Origin: Nitriliruptoraceae bacterium
GTDB lineage: Bacteria; Actinomycetota; Nitriliruptoria; Nitriliruptorales; Nitriliruptoraceae
Length of the DNA: 7,279 nt
Direction of reading: 5' to 3'
NCBI GenBank assembly: GCA_007117945.1
Contig: SKTN01000083.1
Location: forward strand, 1 to 7,279
Part shown: piece after piece, positions 1-6,749 of the stretch
Layout of the letters: every line of letters begins with the position of its first letter
Position numbering within the stretch: the stretch's first letter is position 1
Notes under the pieces: model-generated
Told to the model about the DNA's origin: nothing
What the model saw: only the letters and a program-made list of their open reading frames with translations
The model's database searches: none
Position numbers and translations under genes: made by a program

Positions 1-432
1 GCCGGGCCCAGCCCCTCCAGCCCCACCCGGCGCTTCCGTACCCCCCTGCGGGGTCACGCCTTCGCCGGCCCCGTGCCCGACGAAGCGCTGACCCCGGGCC
101 GCGCGGTATCCCTGGTGCGCGAGCCCGACAACCCCGCCGACACCCACGCCGTCGCCGTGTGGGTCAGCGACGACCAGCAGCGGTCCTGGCGCGTCGGCTA
201 CCTCGACCGCACCGTCGCCGCCCGCATCGCACCCAGCATCGATGGGGGTCGGGCGGTCACCGCGGTGCTCGAGGGCTGGATCGAGGAGCCGGGCGGCCGT
301 TGGGAGCGGCCGATGATCCGGGTGGAGGTGGCCCCCGCTCCCGAGCAGGGGCGTGCGGCGGAGTCCGTCCAGGCCACGGTGTGGGGCCGGCCCCCGGGGG
401 TGCGCCGGCGCCGGCTCGACCCGCCGTCGTGA
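1..432 (+). CDS. HIRAN-domain protein, C-terminal part (5' end outside window)
   Basis: The frame is open from the first base to a TGA at 430-432, so this is the C-terminal 143 residues of a longer protein. A GTG at 73 could be read as a start, but the domain begins before it: residues around 18-22 (RGHAFAG) look like the first strand of a HIRAN domain, and the hallmark follows as VSLVREPDNPADTHAVAVWV, then WRVGYLDR and a run ending in an IAP-type segment. HIRAN domains are known as small OB-like modules in helicase/SWI2-SNF2 proteins (HLTF binds 3' DNA ends) and as stand-alone bacterial proteins. The tail after about residue 110 is Arg/Pro-rich and looks disordered. What precedes the domain cannot be seen, so the role is open; DNA binding is inferred from the family only. 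It converges with the VanW gene, with 42 bp between the two stop codons. Confidence 0.72.
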   Translation, partial: AGPSPSSPTRRFRTPLRGHAFAGPVPDEALTPGRAVSLVREPDNPADTHAVAVWVSDDQQRSWRVGYLDRTVAARIAPSIDGGRAVTAVLEGWIEEPGGRWERPMIRVEVAPAPEQGRAAESVQATVWGRPPGVRRRRLDPPS

Positions 433-474
433 GCCGCCGCCTGCTGGCGTCGCCCGCGTCCCGCGGATGGGGCG

Positions 475-2283
475 CTACCGCGACCGCGTCCCGCGCTCCA
501 CGATCCGCGTCTGGGGCGAGTACGTGGTGGTGATGGTGCGTTCCTCGGTACCGCCGCCGACCAGGTCGATGATCCGGCGCACCTCGATCGTGAAGCCGTC
601 GGTGCCGGACTGGATGACCCGCTCCTGGTCCGTGAACAGCTCCGAGGTGGAGCGGTTCTCCGTGGAGTAGGAGCGGGGCTGTGTCGGCTCGCCGTGCCGG
701 GCGCTGACCGCCTCCGCGCGGGGGACGCCGTAGAGGGTCACCGTGACCGAGGTGGAGGTGTGGGCGGTCTTGACCACGATCGCCCCGTCGGTGTTGTTGG
801 TGAACTTCACGTCCAGCACCGGGTAGCTCAGGGTCGCCTCACGCCCGATCGGGTACCGGCTGATGTACCAGCTGTGGGCCCGCCACTGGTCGAGCTGTAC
901 CCCGGCGAAGAAGGCGGCGTTCATGGTGGTCGTACCGAACTGCGAGGTCCCGCCACCGCAGGTGTCGACGAGCTCGCCCTGCACGATGGTGCCCGCGGGC
1001 TGGTAGCCCTTCTCACAGCTGCGTTCGCCGGAGATCTCGTTGATGGAGAACTGCTCCCCGGGCAGCACCAGGGCGCCGTCGATCACGTCGGCGAGCAGCT
1101 GGATGTTCTCGTTGCGGACCTGGCCGGCCTGGTAGTAGGTCGTGAAGGTGCCGATGGCGTGGGTCGGTCGGAGCTCCTCGGCGCGCTCGGTGGGGAAGTC
1201 GGCCTCCACCTCCGCGAGGCGCAGCTCGGCCTCCCGGTTGCCCTCGCGCACGAGCTCGGTGAGCTGCTGGGCCGCGAGCTCGACGTCGAAGGCACGACCC
1301 TGCCGGCCCGACTCCACCTCGATGTTGGCGCTGACCGGGCGGAAGGTGGCGTCCTCCTGCTCGTCGAAGGTGGTGGGGGGTGTACGGCTGGCGCTGTAGG
1401 ACGCCGAGACCGGCGTGATGTCGAAGCGCTCCGCGCCGATCTCCGCCAACTGCGCCTCGACGCGCTCCTCGGGGACGACGAGCTGCAGCTCGATCTCACC
1501 GGGGACGGCACCCACCTCCTCGATCACCACGAGTGCAGCGAGGTCGGTGGGTGACAGCTCCAGGCTCGCGTCATCGGCGCGCAGCACAAGGGGCTCGGCC
1601 AGGGCCCGCTCGGCGTCGGCAGCGGTGGCGGCGATGATCTCGTCGGTGATCGGTTGGACCGTGGTGTCCGCGGGCAGGTCGAAAGCTTCCGGGCCCGGGA
1701 TGCGGATCGCGGCCGTCGCCAACTGCAGGGTCGAGGCACGGTCGACGACCACCTCGCCCTGGGAGGCGGTGGTCACGACCTCGGGGCCGTCGGGCTCGAT
1801 CTCCACACCGCCGCGGATCTCCGGGCGATCGAGCTCGTCGGCGAGATCCTCCACCCAGCCGGTGATGCCCTCGGAGGCGGTGTCCTCGATGAGTTCCAGC
1901 TCCTTGACGGAGCGGAAGGCGGTGAGCCGGGTCACCACATCGCCCGGCAGACCCTGCCGCCCGCGCATGAGGGCGGCAGCGGCGGTGGCCTGTGCGTCGA
2001 CCCGGTAGCCCACCTCCCGGGGCACCAGGACGTGCTCCACACCTTCGAAGCGGAAGGTGATGGGATCGTTCTCCCGGGTCTCGACGTCGTCGGCCAGTGC
2101 CGCCACGATCTCCTGCTCGGTCATCCCCGAGACGTCGATGCCGGCGACGAAGGTGTTGGGCAGGGCCTGATCGCGCTGCACCGCCCACAGCACCGCCAGG
2201 GCGACGACGGCCACCAGCAGGAGGGCACCCGCGGCGACGCCGACGCGCGCCGCGGGGCGGGACAGTGCGGAACGGACCGACAT
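475..2283 (-). CDS. VanW family membrane-anchored protein with peptidoglycan-binding-like repeats
   Basis: 602 residues. The N-terminus is short and basic, followed by one membrane segment (about residues 13-35), so most of the protein should lie outside the membrane. Residues about 42-165 and 215-320 resemble the PG_binding_4-type domains that precede VanW. The VanW domain spans about 375-503: HAIGTFTTYY, the VLPGEQFSIN stretch, CGGGTSQFGTTTMNAAFFAG starting at Cys442, then HSWYISRYPIGREATLSYP. The Cys found in the GGGxCQ motif of classic VanW is Ser here; Cys423 and Cys442 could form a disulfide. About residues 549-602 (GTDGFTIEVRR, then a GGGTEE turn) look G5-like. VanW accompanies some vancomycin-resistance clusters, but the biochemical function of the family is not established. 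The frame stays open upstream to 2547, but the ATG at 2283 is preferred because it directly precedes the membrane anchor; the upstream residues look like translated intergenic DNA. Its ribosome site is weak (GGGGG, 5 bases away). A GTG immediately before it is an alternative. Confidence 0.88.
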   Translation of the reverse strand: MSVRSALSRPAARVGVAAGALLLVAVVALAVLWAVQRDQALPNTFVAGIDVSGMTEQEIVAALADDVETRENDPITFRFEGVEHVLVPREVGYRVDAQATAAAALMRGRQGLPGDVVTRLTAFRSVKELELIEDTASEGITGWVEDLADELDRPEIRGGVEIEPDGPEVVTTASQGEVVVDRASTLQLATAAIRIPGPEAFDLPADTTVQPITDEIIAATAADAERALAEPLVLRADDASLELSPTDLAALVVIEEVGAVPGEIELQLVVPEERVEAQLAEIGAERFDITPVSASYSASRTPPTTFDEQEDATFRPVSANIEVESGRQGRAFDVELAAQQLTELVREGNREAELRLAEVEADFPTERAEELRPTHAIGTFTTYYQAGQVRNENIQLLADVIDGALVLPGEQFSINEISGERSCEKGYQPAGTIVQGELVDTCGGGTSQFGTTTMNAAFFAGVQLDQWRAHSWYISRYPIGREATLSYPVLDVKFTNNTDGAIVVKTAHTSTSVTVTLYGVPRAEAVSARHGEPTQPRSYSTENRSTSELFTDQERVIQSGTDGFTIEVRRIIDLVGGGTEERTITTTYSPQTRIVERGTRSR

Positions 2284-2474
2284 CACGACCCCCGAGAGGA
2301 GCGGCCCCCGGGCGGAGAGGCCGACCGCGGAGGGTATCAACGGGCCCCTGGCCGGAAGTGGCGCGCCACATACCTCCCGTGCGTCGGCCCACGCGGGCAG
2401 GGGTGGCGCCCGGCGTGTGCGCGCAACCGGCCGGACGGTCGGGGTCGCGGTCCGGAAGGGCAGGCTCAGGCGGG

Positions 2475-2480
2475 TATCGT
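2475..2480 (+). promoter_or_regulatory. Candidate -10 element for the M23 peptidase gene
   Basis: TATCGT fits the actinobacterial TANNNT -10 pattern. There is no clear TTGAC-type -35 at 17-18 bp. An alternative reading is an ECF-type promoter, with GGAAGG at 2454-2459 and CGTC at 2478-2481 spaced by 18 bp. Both readings put the transcript start near 2486-2490 and leave a long leader before the ATG at 2666. This is pattern matching only. Confidence 0.25.
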
Positions 2481-2650
2481 CCGGTCTGCAGGATGTCCAT
2501 GGGCTGTGCGCAGCGGGGGAGGCCGCAGCCGTGGGTGGGGTCCGCACCCGTTCGGCGAACGGTCTGCGTCCCGCCCCGTCGGCGCCGCCGCCCAGTGGTG
2601 GCGATCCGTCGCCGTCGTCGCGCCCGCTGACCCGTTGCTCACCGCCTCAC

Positions 2651-2656
2651 AGGAGG
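2651..2656 (+). promoter_or_regulatory. Ribosome binding site that fixes the M23 start
   Basis: A full AGGAGG lies 9 bases before the ATG at 2666. It selects this ATG over the earlier in-frame starts (from 2417), and the protein then begins directly with a signal peptide. Confidence 0.85.
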
Positions 2657-2665
2657 TCCCCGCCG

Positions 2666-3937
2666 ATGCCGCGCCGGTCCGCCACCTCCGTCCTCGTGGT
2701 CGTCGGGCTGGTCGTGGCGCTCCTCGGGGGCTTCTTCGTGGCGTCGCCGGGCCCGGTGCTGGCAGAGACCGCGGAGCAGCGGCGCCTGGCGGAGGCGCGC
2801 GCCGCCCTGGAGCGCATCGCCGATGAGCTGGACTCGGCCGAGGCCGAGGCCGAGGATGCGGAAGCGGATCTCGAGCGTGCCGCGGAGCGCCTGGCCGAGC
2901 TCGAGGAGGTCGTCAACGAGGTCGCGGCCCAGGTGGAGTCCCAGCGGAGGAAGGTGCGCGACGCCGAGGACCGGCTGGCTGGCATCGAGGCGGATCTCGC
3001 GGCGCTGGAGGAGGCCTTCACCGATCGTGTGGCCCGCCTGTTCAAGCAGGGACCCGGCCTGAGCTTCGAGACGTTGATGAGCGCCGAGGGGGCCGACGAG
3101 GCCATCGCGCGCACGGAGCTGCTGGGCCGGATCATCGACGGCGACCAGGTCGACCTCGAACGTCTCGATGCGCTCACCGTCGCCGCCGACGCACAGCGGG
3201 CGGTGGTGGCCGAGGAGCAGGTGGAGCTCGAGTCGCAGCTCGCGGAGCAGGAGGAGCTGGTCGCGGAGGCCGAGCGGCTGCGCGACTCCCGTGCGCTGGC
3301 CGCGGCCGACGCGCAGGCCCGGGCCGAGGAGCTCGCCGGCGAGCGTGACGACCTCGAGGGTGAGGAGGAGGAACTCGTCGCCCTCGTGGAGCGCCAGCAG
3401 GCGGAGGCGCGCCGGCGCGCCGAGGAGGAGGCCCAGGCCCAGCAGCGGCGCGAGCGGGAACAGCGGGAACAGCGGGAACAGCGGCAGCAGCAGGAGCAGA
3501 GCAGCGGGTCGGGCAGCGACGGCGCCACCTCCACCAGCTCGGCGCCCTCAGGCGGCGGTGGCGGCTACGCCTGGCCGACGTGTGCTCCCGTGACCTCCGA
3601 GTACGGCCCCCGGTGGGGCCGCATGCACCGCGGGATCGACCTCGGAGCGCCGGTGGGGACACCGATCCGGGCGATCCGCGGCGGCACGGTCATCTTCGCC
3701 GGGTCGCAGGGCGGCTACGGACTGATGACGCTGATCGACCACGGCAACGGGGTGGTGAGCGCCTACGCCCACCAGTCCCGCTTCGCGGTGGGGCAGGGGG
3801 CACGGGTCTCCCAGGGCCAGGTCATCGGCTACATCGGGATGACGGGCAGCACCACGGGCCCCCACCTGCACCTCGAGACCCGTGTGAACGGCTCCGCGGT
3901 CAACCCCCGCCAGTACCTCTCCGGCTCACCCTGCTGA
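2666..3937 (+). CDS. Secreted coiled-coil M23 (LytM-type) metallopeptidase, EnvC/NlpD-like architecture
   Basis: 423 residues. Residues 1-33 form a signal peptide: basic MPRR, a hydrophobic core, and a probable cleavage after VLA (Ala33). Residues about 36-275 are an almost unbroken Glu/Ala/Arg/Leu-rich coiled coil, including a three-fold AE repeat near residue 58 and three REQ repeats from residue 264. A Ser/Gly/Gln linker leads to the M23 domain (about 301-423). All key residues are present: His321 and Asp325 (HRGID), His369 (YAHQ), and His400/His402 (HLHLE). By homology to LytM, His321, Asp325 and His402 bind zinc, and His369 and His400 act in catalysis. The enzyme probably cuts peptide cross-links in peptidoglycan outside the cell, unless it is a regulator of amidases as EnvC is; the intact zinc site favours activity. 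Cys306 and Cys423 flank the domain and could pair. It is divergent from the VanW gene. Confidence 0.93.
   Translation: MPRRSATSVLVVVGLVVALLGGFFVASPGPVLAETAEQRRLAEARAALERIADELDSAEAEAEDAEADLERAAERLAELEEVVNEVAAQVESQRRKVRDAEDRLAGIEADLAALEEAFTDRVARLFKQGPGLSFETLMSAEGADEAIARTELLGRIIDGDQVDLERLDALTVAADAQRAVVAEEQVELESQLAEQEELVAEAERLRDSRALAAADAQARAEELAGERDDLEGEEEELVALVERQQAEARRRAEEEAQAQQRREREQREQREQRQQQEQSSGSGSDGATSTSSAPSGGGGGYAWPTCAPVTSEYGPRWGRMHRGIDLGAPVGTPIRAIRGGTVIFAGSQGGYGLMTLIDHGNGVVSAYAHQSRFAVGQGARVSQGQVIGYIGMTGSTTGPHLHLETRVNGSAVNPRQYLSGSPC
3455..3481 (+). repeat. Three perfect 9-bp tandem repeats inside the M23 gene
   Basis: The unit CGGGAACAG occurs three times in a row and encodes Arg-Glu-Gln each time (residues 264-272), followed by a degenerate copy. 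The period is in frame, so a gain or loss of units would only change the length of the segment between coiled coil and linker. Confidence 0.85.
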
Positions 3938-3951
3938 CCCACCGTTGTGGG
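3938..3951 (+). terminator. Small hairpin directly after the M23 stop codon, possible weak terminator
   Basis: CCCAC and GTGGG enclose the tetraloop CGTT, starting at the base after the TGA. The stem is only 5 bp and no T-run follows, so termination here is uncertain. A second weak hairpin (GGCGTC/GACGCC, 3986-4008) lies before the next gene. Confidence 0.25.
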
Positions 3952-4011
3952 CTGTGGCGCGGCAGCGGGTGCGCTGAACGGCCGCGGCGTCCCGGGCGGC
4001 GCGACGCCACG

Positions 4012-4017
4012 TACGCT
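4012..4017 (+). promoter_or_regulatory. Candidate -10 element for a leaderless anti-sigma transcript
   Basis: TACGCT fits TANNNT and ends 8 bases before the ATG at 4026. A transcript starting at the usual distance would begin at or next to the A of the ATG. No Shine-Dalgarno sequence precedes this ATG, which agrees with leaderless translation, common in Actinomycetota. The -35 position is not recognisable. Confidence 0.4.
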
Positions 4018-4025
4018 GCGCCGCT

Positions 4026-4769
4026 ATGGCGAGCGGGCACGGTCGGTACGAGGAGATGGCGGTCGGGCATGTGCTCGGCGGCCTCTCGCCCCGCCAGTCC
4101 GCCGACTTCCGCAACCATCTGCACGGGTGCGCCGAGTGCCGCTCGCGGGTGGCGGAGCTCCACAGCATCGCTGACGATCTGGCGGCCGCGGAGCGCGAGG
4201 AGCGCACACGGACCCCGGTGCGCACCGAGCTGGCGCCGCGGGAGGACAGCCCGGAGCCGGCACAGGGGCGGCGAGGCCGGATCGGGATCGGGCACGTGAC
4301 CGTCGCGGTGGTGGTGGTCCTGGCCCTGGCGACCGGGATGGCCTTCTGGAACCTACACCTGCGCACCACCGCGGGCACCTACCTCGGTGTCGTCGAGGCC
4401 CAGGGGGACGCCCTGGAACGCCTGGCCAGGGGGGTGGAGCTGGAGGCCACGACCCAGGAGGACGTCCTGGCCCGAGTGGTGACCGACGGCAGCACGATCA
4501 CCGTCACCCTGGCCGGGTTGGAACCCCTCGGAGCCGACGAACGGCTGGTGGCCTGGTTCGACGGGGCACCGGATCCAGACCAGACCCCGCCCCGGGTCCT
4601 GGCCGGACCCGGCGAGCTGGAGAACGGGGCGGTGGCGGCGTCGCTGGCGACCGACGGTGCCCGCCAGCTGACGATCACCCGTGAGGTCGGCACCTCCCAG
4701 CAGGAGGCGCAGGGTCCCGTGGTCCTCGAGGCGCGGCTGGTCTCGGAGCGGGTCAGCGACGACCCGTGA
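4026..4769 (+). CDS. RskA-like zinc-finger anti-sigma factor, single-pass membrane protein
   Basis: 247 residues. The N-terminus matches the anti-sigma zinc-finger (ZAS) pattern: an AVGHVLGGLSPRQ helix, then His31-x3-Cys35-x2-Cys38 (HLHGCAEC). An Arg/Glu/Pro-rich linker leads to one membrane segment (about 88-110), which ends at a Trp/His/Arg boundary. The outer part (about 111-247) resembles the RskA C-terminal domain: TITVTLAGLEPLGADERLVAW, a Pro-rich turn, ARQLTITREVG, then PVVLEARL. Such proteins hold an ECF sigma factor at the membrane until an external signal triggers proteolysis. No sigma factor gene lies in the window: the gene before it is the M23 peptidase, and the gene after it is on the other strand, with 21 bp between the stop codons. 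The partner is therefore unknown. It could instead be a ZAS-domain membrane protein with no sigma partner. The start is supported by the domain beginning within a few residues and by the possible leaderless promoter. Confidence 0.75.
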   Translation: MASGHGRYEEMAVGHVLGGLSPRQSADFRNHLHGCAECRSRVAELHSIADDLAAAEREERTRTPVRTELAPREDSPEPAQGRRGRIGIGHVTVAVVVVLALATGMAFWNLHLRTTAGTYLGVVEAQGDALERLARGVELEATTQEDVLARVVTDGSTITVTLAGLEPLGADERLVAWFDGAPDPDQTPPRVLAGPGELENGAVAASLATDGARQLTITREVGTSQQEAQGPVVLEARLVSERVSDDP

Positions 4770-4790
4770 GGCGGCCGGCGAGGGGGTGGG

Positions 4791-5456
4791 TCACTCGCGG
4801 TCCTCAGGATCCTCGTCGAAGTAGTCGAGCCGCTCGATCGGCATGACCACGGCGGACAGCACGTTGGTCAGGTGGGCCACGATGCGCTTGATGTAGCGCG
4901 CCGCCAGCGCGCGCCCCACCGCGTGGGGGCGATCGTCCTCACCCCGCACCAGGGTGGAGACCACCTCGTCGAACTCGTCGAGGAGTTCGTCGCCGCGCCC
5001 CAGCAGCTGCCGTGCACGTTCGTCGTCACGCGCCGCGAACGCCTCGGCGGTGTCGGCGATCATCTGGGACACCTCGGTGCGGACGTCGTGCCAGGCGGTG
5101 AACTCCTGGAGGTCCACGCCGTCGCGGGCGAGGTCACGGAGGTTCTTGCCGTAGTCCCCGATCCGCTCGATGTCCTTGACGATGGACATGTAGACCAGGA
5201 TCGCGGGGGTGTCGATGGCGCCGACCACGCTGGCGTGGATCACCAGGTCGCGGCGGATCTCCCGCTCACCGTCGTTGACGCGCTGATCGGTGGCCTTGAT
5301 CTCACGCTTGACACCCTTCCAGTCCACACCGTCGACGAGACTGGACATGGCCAGGTCGAACACCACCCGGTCGTCAGCCAGCATGCGTTGGATGATCGCC
5401 TCGATGTTGTCGAGACGATCATCGCTCGAGGTGCTGCGCTTGAAGCCGAACGCCAT
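4791..5456 (-). CDS. PhoU-domain protein, partner of the Na+/phosphate cotransporter
   Basis: 221 residues, all predicted helical and soluble. The first helical bundle holds the PhoU metal-site signature KDIERIGDYGKNL (Glu97 and Asp101 in the ExxxD motif). The corresponding place in the second bundle reads ARYIKRIVAHLTNVL (about 186-200), with Lys and Ala where Glu and Asp would stand, so only the first site looks intact. PhoU proteins bind metal ions and repress phosphate uptake and signalling; forms fused to or encoded beside Na+/Pi cotransporters are common and probably tune that transporter. The ATG at 5456 is preferred over the TTG two codons earlier, because GGAGG at 5463-5467 is 6 bases from the ATG but touches the TTG. 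It follows the transporter gene by 18 bp and is almost certainly cotranscribed. It converges with the anti-sigma gene. Confidence 0.88.
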   Translation of the reverse strand: MAFGFKRSTSSDDRLDNIEAIIQRMLADDRVVFDLAMSSLVDGVDWKGVKREIKATDQRVNDGEREIRRDLVIHASVVGAIDTPAILVYMSIVKDIERIGDYGKNLRDLARDGVDLQEFTAWHDVRTEVSQMIADTAEAFAARDDERARQLLGRGDELLDEFDEVVSTLVRGEDDRPHAVGRALAARYIKRIVAHLTNVLSAVVMPIERLDYFDEDPEDRE

Positions 5457-5462
5457 CTGCAA

Positions 5463-5467
5463 CCTCC
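5463..5467 (-). promoter_or_regulatory. Ribosome binding site that fixes the PhoU-protein start
   Basis: GGAGG on the minus strand lies 6 bases from the ATG at 5456, within the 18-bp gap after the transporter stop codon. It rules out the adjacent TTG at 5462. Confidence 0.75.
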
Positions 5468-5474
5468 GGGTAAG

Positions 5475-6620
5475 TCAGCCGAGCAGGAACACGCCGAGTA
5501 GGGGCACCACGACGAAGGTCCCGAGCACGTAGACGATCACCAGTGTGCGGTGCTCGGTGGCGATGCGCGCCATCCACACCGAGGCCTTCAGCGGCAGCTC
5601 CCGGATGGCGGGGATCGGGTAGATGATCGCGATGGCTGCGAGGTTGAACAGGGTGTGGACCAGGGCGATCGTCAGCCCCTCGGGTCTGAGCACCGCCAGC
5701 GACGCGAGCAGGGCGGTCACCGTGGTGCCGATGTTGGCGCCGAGGGTGACGGGGTAGGCGTTGCGCAGGGTGAGGACGCCCGAGGCGACCAGGGGGACCA
5801 GGATCGCGGTGGTGATCGAGGAGGACTGCACCGCGATCGTGACCAGCACGCCCACCAGGATGCCCAGCGACCCACCCCCCTTGCCGATGACGGTGTTCAT
5901 CGCCTTCTCGAGGCCGCCCGCCACCAGCTGTCGCATGTTCTTGGTCAACATGCCCAGCGCGCCGAAGATCAGCCCGAGGCCCAGCGCCAGCAGGATGATG
6001 GCGATGACCACGCTCACCAGGCCGGTGCGCTGCACGAGGTCGGTCAGGAACTCCACGGGCAGCTTCACCGCGGTGCGGATCGGGCTGGAGCCGACCTCGC
6101 TGACCTCGGCGCCGCGCAGGTGGCCGGTCAGCCACACCGAGCTGCGCACCAGCCAGCCCGTGGCGAGCTCGAGGGGCAGCAGGATCGCCACGGCCATGAT
6201 CTTGAAGAAGTCGTGGAGCAGCGCGGCGGAGAAGCCGAGCTGGAACTCGCGGGGGCGGCGGATGTTGCCGAGCGCCGCCAGGGTGTTGGTGACGGTGGTG
6301 CCGATGTTGGCACCCATGATCATCGGAACGGCGAGGTCGAGGGGGACCGTGCCGGCGCCCACCAGCCCGACGATGGTGGCGGTGGACACCGAGGAGGACT
6401 GGACCAGGATGGTGAAGAGCAGCCCGGCGAACAGCCCCGACAGCGGGTTGGCCACCTGGTCGAGGAGCCCGCTGGTGAAGTCCTCACCGAGCTCGGCGAT
6501 GCCAACCTCGAGCAGCGCGACGCCCACCAGGAAGCCGTAGAGCAGCATGAGGACCAGGACGGCACGCAGGGAGTTGGGCATCGGGCGCGGGCGACGGAGT
6601 GTCGGTTCCTGCTGATCCAC
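5475..6620 (-). CDS. Na+/phosphate cotransporter (NptA / SLC34-like family)
   Basis: 381 residues from the GTG at 6620. The protein is a hydrophobic membrane protein with the internal duplication of the Na+/Pi cotransporter family. The first half has LVQSSSVSTATIVGLVGAG (QSSS at 74-77) and MGANIGTTVTN (GANIGTT at 103-109). The second half has AVQSSSITTAILVPLVASG (QSSS at 265-268) and LGANIGTTVTA (294-300). In SLC34 transporters the QSSS motifs lie in the inverted repeats that form the substrate site. It should import phosphate with sodium. Unlike longer bacterial relatives, it has no fused PhoU domain; the separate PhoU gene follows 18 bp downstream. Start choice: GTG at 6620 has GGAG 6 bases upstream, while the ATG at 6581 (13 codons later) has no ribosome site but would still include every membrane segment. 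A PHO-box-like repeat upstream suggests induction by phosphate starvation. Confidence 0.92.
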   Translation of the reverse strand: MDQQEPTLRRPRPMPNSLRAVLVLMLLYGFLVGVALLEVGIAELGEDFTSGLLDQVANPLSGLFAGLLFTILVQSSSVSTATIVGLVGAGTVPLDLAVPMIMGANIGTTVTNTLAALGNIRRPREFQLGFSAALLHDFFKIMAVAILLPLELATGWLVRSSVWLTGHLRGAEVSEVGSSPIRTAVKLPVEFLTDLVQRTGLVSVVIAIILLALGLGLIFGALGMLTKNMRQLVAGGLEKAMNTVIGKGGGSLGILVGVLVTIAVQSSSITTAILVPLVASGVLTLRNAYPVTLGANIGTTVTALLASLAVLRPEGLTIALVHTLFNLAAIAIIYPIPAIRELPLKASVWMARIATEHRTLVIVYVLGTFVVVPLLGVFLLG

Positions 6621-6626
6621 GTGCTG

Positions 6627-6630
6627 CTCC
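6627..6630 (-). promoter_or_regulatory. Ribosome binding site supporting the GTG start of the cotransporter
   Basis: Minus-strand GGAG (within GGGCGGAG) is 6 bases from the GTG at 6620. The region before the competing ATG at 6581 has no purine-rich ribosome site. Confidence 0.55.
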
Positions 6631-6652
6631 GCCCGGCCGAACGGTGGGTGTG

Positions 6653-6682
6653 CGGGCGCAGCGTCCCAGGCCGCTGCGCCCG
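6653..6682 (-). promoter_or_regulatory. 11-bp perfect hairpin in the cotransporter leader
   Basis: CGGGCGCAGCG and its exact complement CGCTGCGCCCG enclose an 8-nt loop (6664-6671). It ends 33 bases before the GTG start and would sit near the 5' end of the mRNA. No T-run follows on either strand, so a classical terminator is unlikely; a stabilising or regulatory leader structure is possible. Confidence 0.55.
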
Positions 6683-6694
6683 TTGCAAAGACGC

Positions 6695-6724
6695 ATGTTG
6701 GCAGCACGGACAGCTGCCGTTCAC
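6695..6724 (-). promoter_or_regulatory. Tentative promoter of the cotransporter-PhoU operon
   Basis: On the minus strand, GTGAAC (6719-6724) and CAACAT (6695-6700) are 18 bp apart, each with 3 of 6 matches to -35 and -10 consensus. The -35 candidate is itself a GTTCAC-type half-site read in reverse, as expected if a PhoP-like activator binds around it. The predicted leader is about 68 nt. The match is weak. Confidence 0.25.
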
Positions 6725-6749
6725 GGACTTCAGCCTCCCGTGGTCAGCT

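Larger units (their letters stand above)
2284..2665. other. Divergent intergenic region between the VanW and M23 genes
   Basis: These 382 bp separate two divergent envelope genes and must hold both promoters. For the minus-strand VanW gene, a TANNNT-type -10 (TACCCT on the minus strand, 2331-2336) would give a leader of about 40 nt, but I see no good -35. For the M23 gene, a TATCGT at 2475-2480 would give a leader of about 178 nt. That leader contains a cluster of complementary segments: GCTG/CAGC near 2502-2513, CGCAG/CTGCG (2524-2528 with 2564-2568), GGGTG/CACCC (2533-2537 with 2545-2549) and CCGTTC/GAACGG (2548-2553 with 2557-2562). No convincing protein gene lies here; the frames that remain open look like the low-complexity translation expected of GC-rich DNA. 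Confidence 0.6.

Noticed and set aside
454..466. Hairpin CCGCG/CGCGG between the convergent HIRAN and VanW genes as a terminator
   Set aside because: Only 5 bp with no T-run; such pairings are expected by chance at this GC content.
2284..2547. N-terminal extension of the VanW protein by 88 codons
   Set aside because: It precedes a membrane anchor that starts right after the ATG at 2283, has Pro/Arg-rich intergenic-like composition, and would overlap the leader of the M23 gene.
2487..2665. c-di-AMP ydaO/yuaA riboswitch
   Set aside because: The conserved core cannot be recognised by eye; kept only as a question in the structured-leader finding.
1654..2826. 390-codon open frame on the plus strand
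   Set aside because: Antisense to the VanW gene and running across the intergenic region into another frame of the M23 gene; low-complexity translation without domains.
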